Positions 49,880 to 61,161 of a stretch of 64,000 bases of DNA are shown piece after piece. The notes beneath the pieces were generated by a model, which was given only the letters and a program-made list of their open reading frames with translations, searched no databases and was not told the DNA's origin. Origin of the DNA: Acholoe squamosa. Taxonomy: Eukaryota > Annelida > Polychaeta > Phyllodocida > Polynoidae. The stretch spans positions 71,893,972 through 71,957,971 of the forward strand of contig OX439040.1 in assembly GCA_949317995.1 (NCBI GenBank). The letters are read 5' to 3'. Numbering within the stretch: the first letter of the stretch is position 1; every line of letters starts with the position of its first letter. The translations under genes were made by a program, and so were the position numbers.

Positions 49880-49948
49880 GTCCCTGTGGCGCACTGCATA
49901 AGGGTTGGACTAGGGATCTTAGGCTGCAGGTTCGAGCCCTGCCCTGGT
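49880..49948 (+). other. tRNA-Arg-like Pol III head, copy 1
   Basis: GTGGCGCACTGCATAAGG occupies the D-arm/A-box position and resembles tRNA-Arg (GTGGCGCAATGGATA). A perfect T arm follows (stem GCAGG, loop TTCGAGC, stem CCTGC, 49926-49942). It faces away from the tRNA-Glu-like segment about 130 bp to the left. The copy at 57141-57212 keeps the same layout. A complete acceptor stem was not found, so it is treated as a tRNA-derived segment. Confidence 0.65.
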
Positions 49949-51166
49949 CTAGTCTATCATGGGTTTTAACATGTGACATGTGACATGGGAGAGGCGTGCT
50001 GTTATCCAGGATAACAGCACACCTTAGATGGATAACAGCACGCCTTAGATGGATAACAGCACACCTTACAAAATTGATGTTACAGCCTACAAGGTGTGCA
50101 ACATCGACAGATATGTGGATGGGAATAGACCCCAAAAAGCACTGTGTAACCCACAAATCGTGGTATAAGAGTAAATACCCTGGTCATCTGCTCGCATTCA
50201 AACTGCTAATAAGCATGTTAAAAGAAGACTGCTGTAGATGGCATACTATGATAGAGAGGTATTTCCCAGTTACAGCTCACCTGTACTTCCATTATTAAAG
50301 ACTACTTGGGAGTGTTCTGCAGGTCTTATGTAATATGGTGGTTATTTCTAGTCTCTGCATTTCATATTTTGATGCTGACATCAGGAGAAATTTAATTAGA
50401 ACTCTATATACCTGTTTCACACAATGAGCGAAACAGTCTTACAATTGGCCCTGTGTCCTCAGGAGCTGCCTAACATATAATCCTTGCTATATTAGAGATT
50501 GCTAGATTAGAGAATTGATCAGTACAGGTCTGTGAGAGTGCACTTTGTGGACAGTAATGTTAGCTCCCCAATGATACCAACAACTATTTCACCCACAAAA
50601 GGGCCCCTGTTAGCATATGTTCTGCTTCCGTCAAAAGAGCCTAATGAAATAGCCATGGCTTTAGGAGGAAGGGGTTTTATGTTAAATGACCCCCTTGTGA
50701 GATAATTATGATAACAAAAATAGCATTCAACTCGTTCGGACAGCTAGCCAACACTGACCTGAATTTATACATCTAGTGCTTTGACAGTTTTACCAACACA
50801 TGTGTGCCTTCACACATAAAACTTTGTCTGATTTAGAAGGTATAACTGTCTTGCTATACATGAGATAACCCTAACGTATTACATGCTGTAGCAGATTTGA
50901 ACATTTTTCCTGTAGTTTTTCCTGTAGTTGGTGTTTTTACCTTTTTTGGCCTAAAAATTAGCCAGAAATTAGGGGCTACACTAGAAACTTGCACTCTACT
51001 TTTTTTTCAAATCCGAGATCCACCAATGGCATCTCCTCTCCAAAGTTAGCATGATACACCAAAACCAGAAAACATTCAAATAAAGCCGATCCCATTGATT
51101 ATGATTAGCCATATCTAGTAGATGTTGGCTAGCAAACCATGTCACACAGTCCCCCACTCTACACTA

Positions 51167-51269
51167 CACTGCAAAAATGGTGTTTAGATCCTAAACACAA
51201 TTCTAAACATATTCTTGCAACGTGTTTAGACCTAAACATGTTTAAAATCTAAACACCATTTTTGCAGTG
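51167..51269. mobile_element. TIR element (CACTGCAAAAATGG ends), internal-deletion derivative
   Basis: A 103-bp copy of the 24743-25650 element. It keeps about 52 bp from the left end and about 51 bp from the right end, joined inside AACGT, a short sequence present at both break points of the large copy (near 24796 and 25599). TA flanks both sides. The paralogous position in block IV copy a (near 43225) lacks it. This is how small MITEs arise from larger elements. Confidence 0.9.
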
Positions 51270-53450
51270 TAGGGTGCACCGACTAGAGGACACTATTGCT
51301 GATGTCTGATCCAGAAGTGGAAACCGACCTTAGGTCAACATCCTGAGTGCTCTGAGTCCATGCAGTGTATTGGTATCAGTCCCCTCTCTGTACAGCAATG
51401 GAGGCACAGAGGTAGTAAATAATTCATCACTGGTTCCGAAACTGTCGCCACTGACCACAGATAGACATGAGGGCTTTAGACTTCCTTCACTGAAACTGGA
51501 ACATATTCAATATTCCAATATATATAAATATTAAATGTTGGCCTTTTTTTAATACAGGTGATCCACAGGAAAATTGCCTGTATCTTTAATATATCCTTGG
51601 CAGGTAGAGACGCCCACCGATCTAATTAAATATTCACACCTGCATAGAGGAGCCCATACAATGCCTTACAACAAGCACTGAGGTCAACACAGCATGGGTG
51701 GTGGTAACAATGACAACAGTCCATGCATAAAGAATGATACAGTTGTCCCAGGGTTCTCTAGAATAATTTATGAAACACCATTCATAGGTTGGAGACAAGC
51801 AGTTTATGCAGTTTATAGTGTGGGAAAGGTTGAACCGTGGGGTTCCAGTTCACACTGACACCGTATTCTTATATGGTTGCTGGAAGGGTTTACATAGAGA
51901 ATGAGATGGAGTATCAGATGTCTCTTTTGCCTGATGGATGAAACACCAATTACTCAGGCAACTAGGTATTGGTTAGAGCGGTGATAGGGAAGAGATGGAT
52001 CCAATGGTTCTGGTGTAGTTTAGGACTACCATGCTATTTTCCCTTTTTACCTCTCTGGTTGGTATCAAATTTCTAATTAATAATAAAGCCTATGAAATTT
52101 TAAGTTTTGTTGTTCTAGTTTTGTCTATTATGTATTTCTAATTAATAAGCCATTCTTCCATGTGGCAAACGTTTGGAATGTAATGAGTTGAAGGTGGGAA
52201 TGTATTGCAACTTAAAAGGCAAACTTAAGATTCAAAGATTATGCAAAATGACAAAAGAAGATATGTCCCCTGTTGAGCCTTATTGGTCGTACATAATCAG
52301 GATGTTCCATTTACAAGGTGTGCTTTTTGCGATTCTACGGCACCTCTCATTGTATCAATATTCTTCAAAGACAGAGCCAGTACATGATGGTTCAATGATT
52401 TTGTCCTATCTGATACCAGAGACACCATGGAGTGACAATAAGAATTGGAACAGGAATTGATCGAAAAGAGTGCCCGATATGTCCACCTTCCAACTACACC
52501 TGAATTGGTGATACACACTAAGGGGGCAATCTGCCCCAAGGGACAGATCCACTGGACAGAGGGAGGAACTCTGTCCCCTACACTCCTCCTAACCAGCTCA
52601 AGCCAAGGGCCCCTACAGGTACCCAGGACTAGTACGGAGACACATCCAGAGATCATCGCTGTCAGGTCCCGAATGCTGTCTGTATCATACGAGCCCAGGC
52701 ACCGAGGTCTATCTTACAAAGTTTGCTTGGTAAAGATGCCTCTTGACTCTGTTTTAGTGCACCTGTGAATATGTTGTTATATTTGGGACTAGTCTCTATG
52801 CTTTATGTAACTTATTTGACGGCCCAAGGAGAGTTAATGGCTCTCTTTACCTGTTTTCCTGTAGACTGAAGGTTTAAGATCCGCAGAACTGCATAAGCAG
52901 GAGGAACCTTAGGTAAACACAGCTATTTGAACATAATATATGCCATCCCAGTTTTTCATTTTGAGTAGGCATAATAAGGGATTGTATTTGATGTAAGTTC
53001 CCCATGTTTCCTAACTTAACCCAGTGTTTCCTAACTTAAATATTGCTAGAAAAATAAAATCTAAATCTACTTTGAATTTAGTTCTGAGACACTCAGCAAA
53101 GAAAAGACAAGATCATGACTTTAGTAAAGGGATGCTCTAAACTTGTTAATGGATAATAGTAAGGAAAATGTCTTAAATGGATGCCAAGTTTGTACAGATG
53201 AGAAGATTGCACAAAAGCAGTTCAAACATGAGCCACTTGGACCTCCATAATACAGGTTGATGGGATTCTAAGAGCAACACCACAGTGAACCTGATGAATA
53301 CATTACCCCCAGGATATATCAGGTTTGGGGCAGAAATCCAGTGTAGGCCTAGGTACTCACCTGAAAAGGAGATCAGAAAACAATAAACATTGGGCCATGT
53401 CAAATTGCATCTGGATGAAGTTACACTGTATACTGGGTTCAAGTTTATAG

Positions 53451-53454
<4 letters not shown>

Positions 53455-53535
<81 letters not shown>
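53455..53535. repeat. (TA)n microsatellite
   Basis: About 80 bp of uninterrupted TA repeats. The corresponding stretch of copy a, near 45550, has no such tract, so the tract expanded or arose after the duplication. Confidence 0.95.
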
Positions 53536-53539
<4 letters not shown>

Positions 53540-54328
53540 TGAGGCAGATATTTCTAAATAAATTCACCACAATCTTGTTTTGACAGGTCTTTATATATTA
53601 TGATGAAATAGGATAATCTGCACTACAATAGTATGTCCTACTTAAACTCTTAGATATATCTTGGATATGATTTGGCCTGAAAGGGGAATCATTCAGAATA
53701 CATTGCAAATATTTTACCATTGCCACTTTGGAAAACCCCAGCTTGGTCATATTGCTATCACAACAGTTCACAGTATCAAACTGACTTTCTGGCATTTCTA
53801 CATTTATCCCAGTACATATCAATAAAGTACCCGTTACTTTTCAATATTTATTTTGCATATCAGCAATATTCTGTTTAGACCACTCATATTTTGACCTGCT
53901 CCATTTGCCAAACTACACCATGTAAATAGGGAAGGCACAGACATTGATTGCACTACAAACTCTATGGAGGTTACCCTTGCGTGACAGATACATTCCATCA
54001 ATATCTATAGTTAGTCAATCCACACAAGGCTATCAATAATATTTTTAGATCTGATAATGCCATTTAGATTTCGTAATATTAATTGAAATCTAATGTTGGT
54101 ACTATGAATGTTTGGCAAAATAAGACATCATTGTGTGTTTGGGTGGTCTTTTTTAAAAACCTTTTAACATTAGTATTTTCATTGACCATATGTGTATTCC
54201 GTTGTATGATAACACAACATTTTTAGGGGTATCATGCAACAAAGAGTATTTTAGCCATAGTTCAGGACATGGTCAATTTAGTTTAAAGCAGTATGGAACT
54301 GCTTATTTGCATTTTTATACAGACTTTC

Positions 54329-54331
<3 letters not shown>

Positions 54332-54384
<53 letters not shown>

Positions 54385-54385
54385 C
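54332..54385. repeat. (TA)n microsatellite
   Basis: About 50 bp of TA repeats replacing the sequence found at about 47905-47925 in the paralogous copy. Confidence 0.95.
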
Positions 54386-55027
54386 ATATCAGAAAGGTCA
54401 CTCCAGCATATTAGACCCTAATCAATATCATTATAGACTCTAATTGACAGTATAGATTTATTCAGGGAGGAATAGACTATGTTTGGCAACAAGATGTCTA
54501 GCTCAAGGATATTGGTGCTGCATCAATGCATACCTGAAAATCTCCATGATGCATTTACACTACTAAAGGCAGAGCACAAATAGTTCCTGCTAGCAGTGTC
54601 AAACAAAATATGTAAGAGCAGATGTAAAAGATATATCAAAGGTTTTTGATTTCTTTAAATCTTGTTTGATGTCACTCGTTTGTTGTTTTGACTCTGATTG
54701 CTGGAATGTTTTTAGCATTTCCGCACAAGAACCCACAATGCCTGTCTTCCAGTCGGTGAGAAAAGGATATGGAACAGGTTTTACTCCTCCCTCTTCAAGC
54801 ATAGTTTGCATTTTTGTATTATGAAACATATGCTTTGAGGTTGTGGAGTTGAAGGCTTCTCGAATGTTACTGGTGCATTTCTAGTGCCAGGTATTCACTG
54901 CCCACATATGGAGCATCCCCTTTCTTCATCTGTTTTTTTTTCTCCTTAGAAGATAGAGAATGTGATGGAGAAGGTGATGAAAGCATACAAAATCTCATAT
55001 GTGACCCATGTTATGCCTCACTTTAAC

Positions 55028-55468
55028 CACGTGACACATATTGTCCACAACACATTTTTCACAATACGTCCACAACGGCCCAGGGCAAGGTGTCCAAAAA
55101 ATATGTACTGTCCACAGACTATTTTCGCAGAGTGTCTATAAGATACAATTTGTCCACACCCAACAATGACAATGTATCCACAAAATACACTCTGTCCACA
55201 ACCTATCTTCACAAAGTGTTCACCAAACACATTTTGTTCACATACTTTCATCACAAAATGTCCAAAACACTTTTAGTGCACAAGACATTACCACAAAGTT
55301 TCCATAAAAACCACTGTCCACATTCAACTTGAACTGTCCACAATCTATCATCCCAAATTATCCACAAAACTCATTTTGACCACAAGTTTTGATCGGAAAG
55401 TATCCACACAACACATTCTATCAACAGTGTATGGTCACAAGGTTTCAACAAAATTCATCTAATCCACA

Positions 55469-55513
<45 letters not shown>

Positions 55514-55735
55514 AAAAGTGTCCACAAATTACATTTTGTCCACAGGCTAAAATGTGGCCACATGGACAATTTGTGATGGTTTGTGTGGAAAATGTGTGTT
55601 CTGTGGACATTTTGTAGCACATTTTGTGGATATTTATTTATGTCAACACAATTTGCTGCCTGGAAAGAATGTGAGGAATTTGTGATGGTTTGCTGTTGAC
55701 AAGGGGTGTATTTCAAATATTTATAGGTACAGCAA
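55028..55735. repeat. TGTCCACA minisatellite with an inverted right half
   Basis: From 55028 to 55470 a degenerate unit of about 43 bp (TGTCCACAACCTATCTTCAC and onward) repeats roughly nine to ten times. A TA tract (55471-55511) follows, then one more forward stretch, then the same motif inverted (TTTGTGTGGAAAATGTGTG, TCTGTGGACATTTTGTAGC) up to about 55640. The inversion suggests a foldback element. No gene. Confidence 0.6.
55471..55511. repeat. (TA)n microsatellite
   Basis: A 41-bp TA tract embedded in the TGTCCACA minisatellite. Confidence 0.95.
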
Positions 55736-55739
55736 GGAC

Positions 55740-56916
55740 ACACAGTGGGTACTTGGTGATTCCTAACAGTGAGACCACCCTGATTATATATCTAAATGTT
55801 GCCAAGCTGGCATTGCTGGGCTAATTCCATACAGCATGACTTTCTTTAAGGGGTCATAAGGGGGAGATTCCACAAAATCAATTTTTCATGAAAAAATAGT
55901 GTAAAACACAACAAACCTGCACATATTATACCTGGTTGGAGACATAATTAGTGCCTTTATCAATTTCCTTCCACCCTGTAACATTGTCTATGGAATGTGA
56001 ATGGAACAAAAACGTTCTTTTTTAGCTTCTTTTGCTATGAACATCATTATAGGATAGAAATTTGTTATATGATACTTCTGATGAGTTCAGATGAATTTTG
56101 GAGGGATTTCAAGGTCTCTTTTTTTCTTTTGTTGATACTCCAATTATTAAGATCTACAGAGCTGTTTAAAATTGGGTTGTCATTCAAAAAGTGTAATTTT
56201 TACCTGTGTTTGCCCATTCTCCCCTGAAATTTACATGGCTGAACAGGTAGGTGTCTAGACCCATAAAAACAGCCAGGAAGTTCACAGTGCAATGGGCAGG
56301 TTTAACTGATATAGGTGGGCAAAGGACACTTTTCTATACATTTGCTGTATAAAAATTGTTGAATTAGCATAGAATTGCCCAACCAGCATTAGTGGAACCA
56401 GTTCTTCTGGACCCTGAAAAAAATAAAACCTTCAGAAAGCACCCACACTATACGTTGTGATGCCAAAATGACCAACATTCACATTTAATTTCTCGGCCTC
56501 TGAGAATTACTAGAGAGGCAAGGGTTTGCATATGAATGATCAGGATACGATTACTTAGTATTCTGGGTAATTAGTCTTGGAAAAGGTGTGTTTACACTGA
56601 AAAGCAATTATTGGAAAAATATCTATGTACCGAATGATATTTTACTTAGAATTTATAGAACTTGACAGTTTCACCTTTACCTGAAGCACCTGCACTTCTA
56701 CAGATTCGATACATCATATCACTTTTGTTAGCTGGGAGAAAACACTATCATGCCAGAATTATCCAAAATACCAAGATTTCAACAAAATTTAAAACGTCTA
56801 TAGTAAACTCTATGTCAGAAGTCTCTGTTGAACAATTGTGGAATGTCTGAAATGTTGAGGAAAGATCTATTGAAAACTTAAGTTGAAGATGAGGGAAAGC
56901 TTCATAACTTGATATA
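55740..56916. other. Gene-free stretch
   Basis: AT-rich sequence with no supported gene, repeat or RNA. Short open frames here lack any family resemblance. Confidence 0.4.
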
Positions 56917-57140
56917 TTAAAGCAATATAGCATAAAAATGACAGCCCAAGGATTGTATATTGACGATTATACCTCAATTTCTGGGTTACACAGTGCTTTT
57001 TGGTGGCTATTCCCATCCACATATCTGTCGATATTGTACAGCATTAATGCTGTAGCATGACTTTTGGAAGGCGTGCGTTTATCCATGGATAACCCGCACC
57101 CCGTGCGGTTATCCATGGATTAAAACCCACAAAATCTTCC

Positions 57141-57212
57141 AGGCCAGGGTAGGGATCGAACCTGCAGTCTCACATCCCAAATCCAACTCCCTATGCATTG
57201 CGCCACAGGGAC
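57141..57212 (-). other. tRNA-Arg-like Pol III head, copy 2
   Basis: On the minus strand: CCCTGTGGCGCAATGCATAG at the A-box position and GCAGGTTCGATCCCTAC as T arm with a good B box. It is the counterpart of 49880-49948 and points away from the tRNA-Glu-like segment. Pseudo-tRNA head of a short element; not a functional tRNA gene as far as can be seen. Confidence 0.65.
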
Positions 57213-57341
57213 TGACGAGAAATGCTTGGTTCGAACCACGTCTCAATATGATATGGGAAGGAGTCGACTGCGGGCTGTCCGCTACCATAACCGCGGGACG
57301 CATTCAAACATAGCCAAGCTGACAGGGCTGATGAAGGAGGT

Positions 57342-57412
57342 GACGCGGTGGTCTAGCGGTTAGCGCCTTGCGCTCAGCCATCGGAGGTCCGCGGGTCGCG
57401 TCCCGGTCTGGG
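57342..57412 (+). other. tRNA-Glu-like Pol III head, copy 2
   Basis: GACGCGGTGGTCTAGCGGTT contains a full A-box match. The B-box position reads GGGTCGCGTCC, weakened by one change. A T7 run (57419-57425) follows within 10 bp, and this run is also the start of the first GC-rich tandem unit. Counterpart of 49682-49751. Confidence 0.65.
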
Positions 57413-57418
57413 TGAATC

Positions 57419-57736
57419 TTTTTTTCGCCGTGTGCGCTGTCGCTGTCCGCTGCCGGGCGAGGAGGTGTATTATACACTAACATAACAGCGAGATGCATCT
57501 TTTTTCGCCGTGTGCGCTGTCGCTGTCGGGCGAGGAGCTGTATTATACACAAACATAACAGCGAGACACATCTTTTTTCGCCATGTGCGCTGTCGCTGTC
57601 CGCTGCCGGGCGAGGAGGTGTATGTATCGATTGTGCACAAACATAACCACGAGAAGCATCTTTTTTCGCTGTGTGCGCTGTCGCTGTCCGCTGCCAGGCG
57701 AGGAGGTGTATGTATCGATTGTACACAAACATAACC
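57419..57736 (+). repeat. GC-rich tandem repeat, four units of about 73-88 bp
   Basis: Each unit begins with T6-T7 followed by CGCC or a variant (57419, 57500, 57573, 57661), then GTGCGCTGTCGCTGTCC, then GGCGAGGAGGTGTAT, and ends in ACAAACATAAC. Units differ by small indels and a TGTATCGATTG insertion in the last two. The inverse array at about 49345-49835 belongs to the other copy of the composite element. Confidence 0.85.
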
Positions 57737-57835
57737 GGATATTCCCAGAATAAAGGCAGGAGAAGACAGCGATACTCCCCAGGTCGCTCTGCGTGAAGCA
57801 ATTGTTATTGTTCCTGGCCGGGAGCGGTACTGCTG

Positions 57836-58242
57836 TGTTTACACCCATTTTTCATATTGAATCAAAGCATGACATGTCGAGATATTAAAACATGTATACA
57901 CATCCTTCGACTTTCTAGATGATCCCTAAATGGTTATTATGTCCAATATATTCAAAATAAAGAAGAATCCAATGATTATTCCATCGTAAGCGAGTCGCGG
58001 TCCGGCCATTCTCAGCATCTGCCTTGTTCCTCCTCTGACCTACATACTGGCCACTGACACATTTCGTCGAGCAAGGAGGCAGGGGGGAATCACTGGACCA
58101 CGACTCGCTTACAAGGGAAAAATCAATGGATTCTTCTTGGACTCATGGGGCATGGAGGGATCATCTAGAATGTCTAAGGATATTTTCATTTTGATAACTC
58201 AACATGACATGCTTGATCCAATACGAAAAGTGGGTTGATACA
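57836..58242. mobile_element. Palindromic element, family A
   Basis: The left end TGTTTACACCCATTTTTCAT is mirrored by ATACGAAAAGTGGGTTGATA at the right end. The interior pairs too: TAAGCGAGTCGCGGTCCGG (57988-58006) against CCACGACTCGCTTAC (58096-58110). Relative of 35692-36110. It directly follows the composite element, repeating the association seen in the 35-36 kb foldback. Non-coding. Confidence 0.7.
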
Positions 58243-58613
58243 TGGACTATCAGGTTAGTAGTTTTTACATAAGAGAAAATTGACTGCAATATATTTAATT
58301 AGTTGATCATTACTGGCATAGATGAATGTATTACTGGCACTCCAAACCTTAGCCATTGCAATGCCATTTTATGAAACACCTGTGTCATAACTACTATAAA
58401 GTGGATCTGCCAACCTATTTTTATATCTAGATTGAGATAAAGGTGGTCCAAAGGTGGTCGCTAATGCCATCCAAAGGTATTAGTAGTTGTTGAATATTCT
58501 GGAAACTGCCAAGATCAAAATTCATCTTCCTACAACTGATTTCATGATACCAATGCAAGATAGGATGAGGACAATGATCAATTATAGCAGCTTTTGAGTT
58601 ACATTAATCAGCC

Positions 58614-58662
<49 letters not shown>

Positions 58663-59310
58663 CCCATAATCTCAATAATGAGAGGGGCCTAGGTTGTAAT
58701 ACAGAATCAATTGCACACCAACCTGCTCTTAGCTGTGTTCATAACACAGCTGCTGAGCATAGATCTATTCAAGAAACCAAGCAATATTTCGTTTCTGCTG
58801 TAGGAATATGTGGGTCAACAGGGGAAAACACGCCTCCAGGGGGGATTTTTAGTACACATAATACCTTTAGATCTTCCCCTCGGGGATGCCATGTTATAAA
58901 TAGCACATAGGGACACGACACTTATCTACTTACCCTTGCATATTGTGTTGGTAAATCATAAACATCAAAAACTTAATGATCCCTCAAAAGACTGTCACGT
59001 TTCCTTCATTACATGTGGATGTTAGGGGGTGTTTCTAGACCATGATTCAAACTCTTTGCTTATACACCGTATGCTCTTTCGCTTTCTCTCTCTCTCTCTC
59101 TAGTTTTATGTAAACACAATGTATGAACATGAAGATAACAGGTGATGTAAGTACTTTCTTTCACCTCGATATAAGACATGACACACCCCTGGTTTACTTA
59201 TTTTTAGACATCTTAACTACATGCCGTATTCTGTTTCACTTTCTCTCTCTCTAGTTATATGCAAACTTGATGTATAGAATAGTCAAGTATTACTTAAAGT
59301 AATCAAATTA
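58243..59310. other. Gene-free stretch with microsatellites
   Basis: Contains a (TA)n tract (58617-58660) and two short CT tracts (about 59080-59101 and 59243-59254), the second set in a repeated context (TTTCACTTTCTCTCTCTCTA). Apart from these I see no gene or element. Confidence 0.5.
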
Positions 59311-59520
59311 TTGCCAACCTAGGGTTGATCATTACACAATGGCTAGGCACAAAATGTTGCATACCTCAGACATGCACTTCACTGCTGGCCACTCTCTCCC
59401 TACCTCCACCTTGGATGGATAAGTGACCTCATCCCCCTCTCTAACTACGTGCCCAAGGAACATCACTCTTCACAATTAGATGGTTTCACCTTTAGCCCTG
59501 CTGCAATCAGTTGATATAGG
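59311..59520 (-). pseudogene. Ty3/gypsy reverse transcriptase fragment, decayed
   Basis: On the minus strand the translation includes RVMFLGHVVREGDE and YPSKVE, followed by REWPAVKCMSEVCNILCLA. This matches the reverse transcriptase to RNase H junction of Ty3/gypsy elements (..FLGHVVS.dG...DP.KVEA...WP.P....EVR.FLGLA). Two stops lie just before RVMFLGH, and no other gypsy domain was found around it, so it is an isolated relic. Confidence 0.65.
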
Positions 59521-59539
59521 ACCTAAGCCCATGGATTTA

Positions 59540-61160
59540 GCCATGCCAGGCAGATAAATTAAAATAATGCCTGTTGCTAAGCAAATAATGACCATAGCAT
59601 GAAGGGAATAACAGAAATGAATTTCCCAGACTTGAGTTTGTGGGAGTAGTAGGAGTGCAGCAGAAGCTGCCACAGAAGTGATTTAATGCAGGGTCATTAC
59701 TTAAGGCTACAACTTGTTTTTCCATGTTTATGCATATCTTACGATTCAGGAAAGTGCTGTTGTACTAATGAAATCATGTCCATATATATGAAACTTACAA
59801 TTTTGAAACCCAAATAGTGATGAGAGATGTGGTTGGACAGGGATGTTTCCTTGCCATGCATATATTGGGTTATATAGGCATGGCAGTCCAGTGGATGTAC
59901 AGCTCCTCTAATAGGTCTGCTGTGCAATTATTTTGGTAGCCATGAATATACGATTTAATAATGCAGGGCAGTGGTATGTTTTGACACCTTATCATTACAG
60001 GAATAAGGCCACTTCAAAGGGGATGGAGTGTGAATCTATTATAAGACCTTGGGGTAGCCCCCTGTCTTTATTGTTCAATACATGCACACCCACTCCCCTT
60101 CTGCATATTACTTCTGCTAATGTTGTATTCACCTTTGGCCGTCATGAACAATGTACATGTGACTATGATTGATTGGCTGATGGCCAGTGGAAATGTTACC
60201 ATATACATGTTTCAAGAGGATAAAACACCAGAGACAGAAAACTTCAATGCTTAAGAGAAAGCGCATAAATAAAAAGGTACTTACAGAGGCACTCAAATTT
60301 CAACTTGAGCACTAAAAGGTGCCCTGATATTCATTTCTCAAATCTTCATCTTGTTCACATATATTTAAACTCATCTACTTTTTAGTTCAAGAAAATGATT
60401 TTATAAACTTCTTCTTTTCACACTGCTTACAAAAATTTAATCTTTCCTGTAATCCTGTCATTGTGGTTCCGAATTTCCAATCAGTAATCCATCCATTCAT
60501 GGTAGATATTATTTCAGCTTTGTTTCATTTTCTTCTTTAGTTTTGGTCCGGGCATTATCTTTGACACAGAAAAGTTGCCCCATTGAATGGTGTTTCATAC
60601 TCATCTAAGCACTATTACTGCTTTTTTGCAGTGAGATCAGGCACATAATTCTTGGTCCCCCGAAATAGGTTGGTGGTCCACCAGGCAATGCTGCTGAAGA
60701 ATAGGCAGTGCCTAAAAAAGTAAATTTATGCAATAAAAACTATTTTTACCACCATGCATTCCATTGGTGTCCAGAAATGACATAGTAAAGGTCCTCACCT
60801 GCACAGGTGGTGGAAACGTGGTTGATGTGCACAGATGAGACAGTGTCACTATTTTATGATAAGTCAGGATTTGTATTGCAAGTAGTTTGTGGTAAAACCC
60901 TACATTGTAGTGACTAGATACAGACTAGCTGGAAAATATATTCTACAATGTTATAAATTTGTCTTAAAGAAGTATCCTAACCATCATTTCCATTTCAGAC
61001 ATCTGTAGCTCAATAGACTTAGTGGTACCTGTGGCAATGGGCTGAAGACCTTCACAGTTAAAGGGTATCATATCACAAAGGGAATTACTATACGAGGAAC
61101 ATAAAGCCTGTTATTCATCTTTTAATAATATGTAAATGCAAAATAGATAAGTGAGAGCTG
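59540..61160. other. Gene-free stretch upstream of the LINE
   Basis: No supported gene. It may include 5' untranslated sequence of the LINE that starts near 61160, but the element's 5' end could not be located and no target duplication can be tested because the 3' end is outside the window. Confidence 0.4.
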
Positions 61161-61161
61161 A

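Larger units (their letters stand above)
49105..50175. mobile_element. Composite element (family X) with two tRNA-like heads and GC-rich tandem repeat, copy 1
   Basis: This is an insertion into block IV copy b; copy a is unoccupied near 40470-40500. Order along the plus strand: a hairpin (49127-49250), GC-rich tandem repeats of about 75-90 bp with the sense strand on minus (about 49345-49680), a tRNA-Glu-like segment on minus (49682-49751), one more repeat unit, a tRNA-Arg-like segment on plus (49880-49948), a 21-bp repeat ending GATAACAGCACRCC (about 50000-50065), and a terminal part. The mirror-image relative at 56917-57830 has most of the same parts in reverse order. No protein is encoded. 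The open frames across it come from the GC-rich repeat. Confidence 0.75.
48060..54430. repeat. Segmental duplication block IV, copy b
   Basis: Direct, diverged repeat of 39340-47960. Copy-specific insertions are the composite element at 49105-50175, the 103-bp TIR element at 51167-51269, a GC-richer segment of unknown nature at about 52445-52720, and two TA tracts. The GC-richer segment has a 107-codon open frame that matched no family I know. No host gene was recognised. Confidence 0.75.
56917..57830. mobile_element. Composite element (family X) with two tRNA-like heads and GC-rich tandem repeat, copy 2 (inverted)
   Basis: Mirror image of 49105-50175. From left to right: a terminal sequence matching the TIR at 36262 (AATATAGCATAAAAATGACA), a segment matching 50100-50155 in reverse complement, palindromic TATCCATGGATA repeats (57075-57120), a tRNA-Arg-like segment on minus (57141-57212), a tRNA-Glu-like segment on plus (57342-57412), then four GC-rich units starting at 57419, 57500, 57573 and 57661. 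A family A palindrome begins at 57836. The 165-codon minus-strand frame over the tandem units is a repeat artefact. Confidence 0.75.

Noticed and set aside
57304..57801. 165-codon minus-strand open frame
   Set aside because: It runs through the GC-rich tandem repeat and repeats the same peptide unit. Several overlapping frames on both strands are equally open, as expected from a repeat without stops rather than a gene.
59476..59725. Minus-strand open frames of 62-65 codons
   Set aside because: The readable gypsy-type motif is in the flanking 59311-59520 portion past stop codons. The open parts themselves show no motif.
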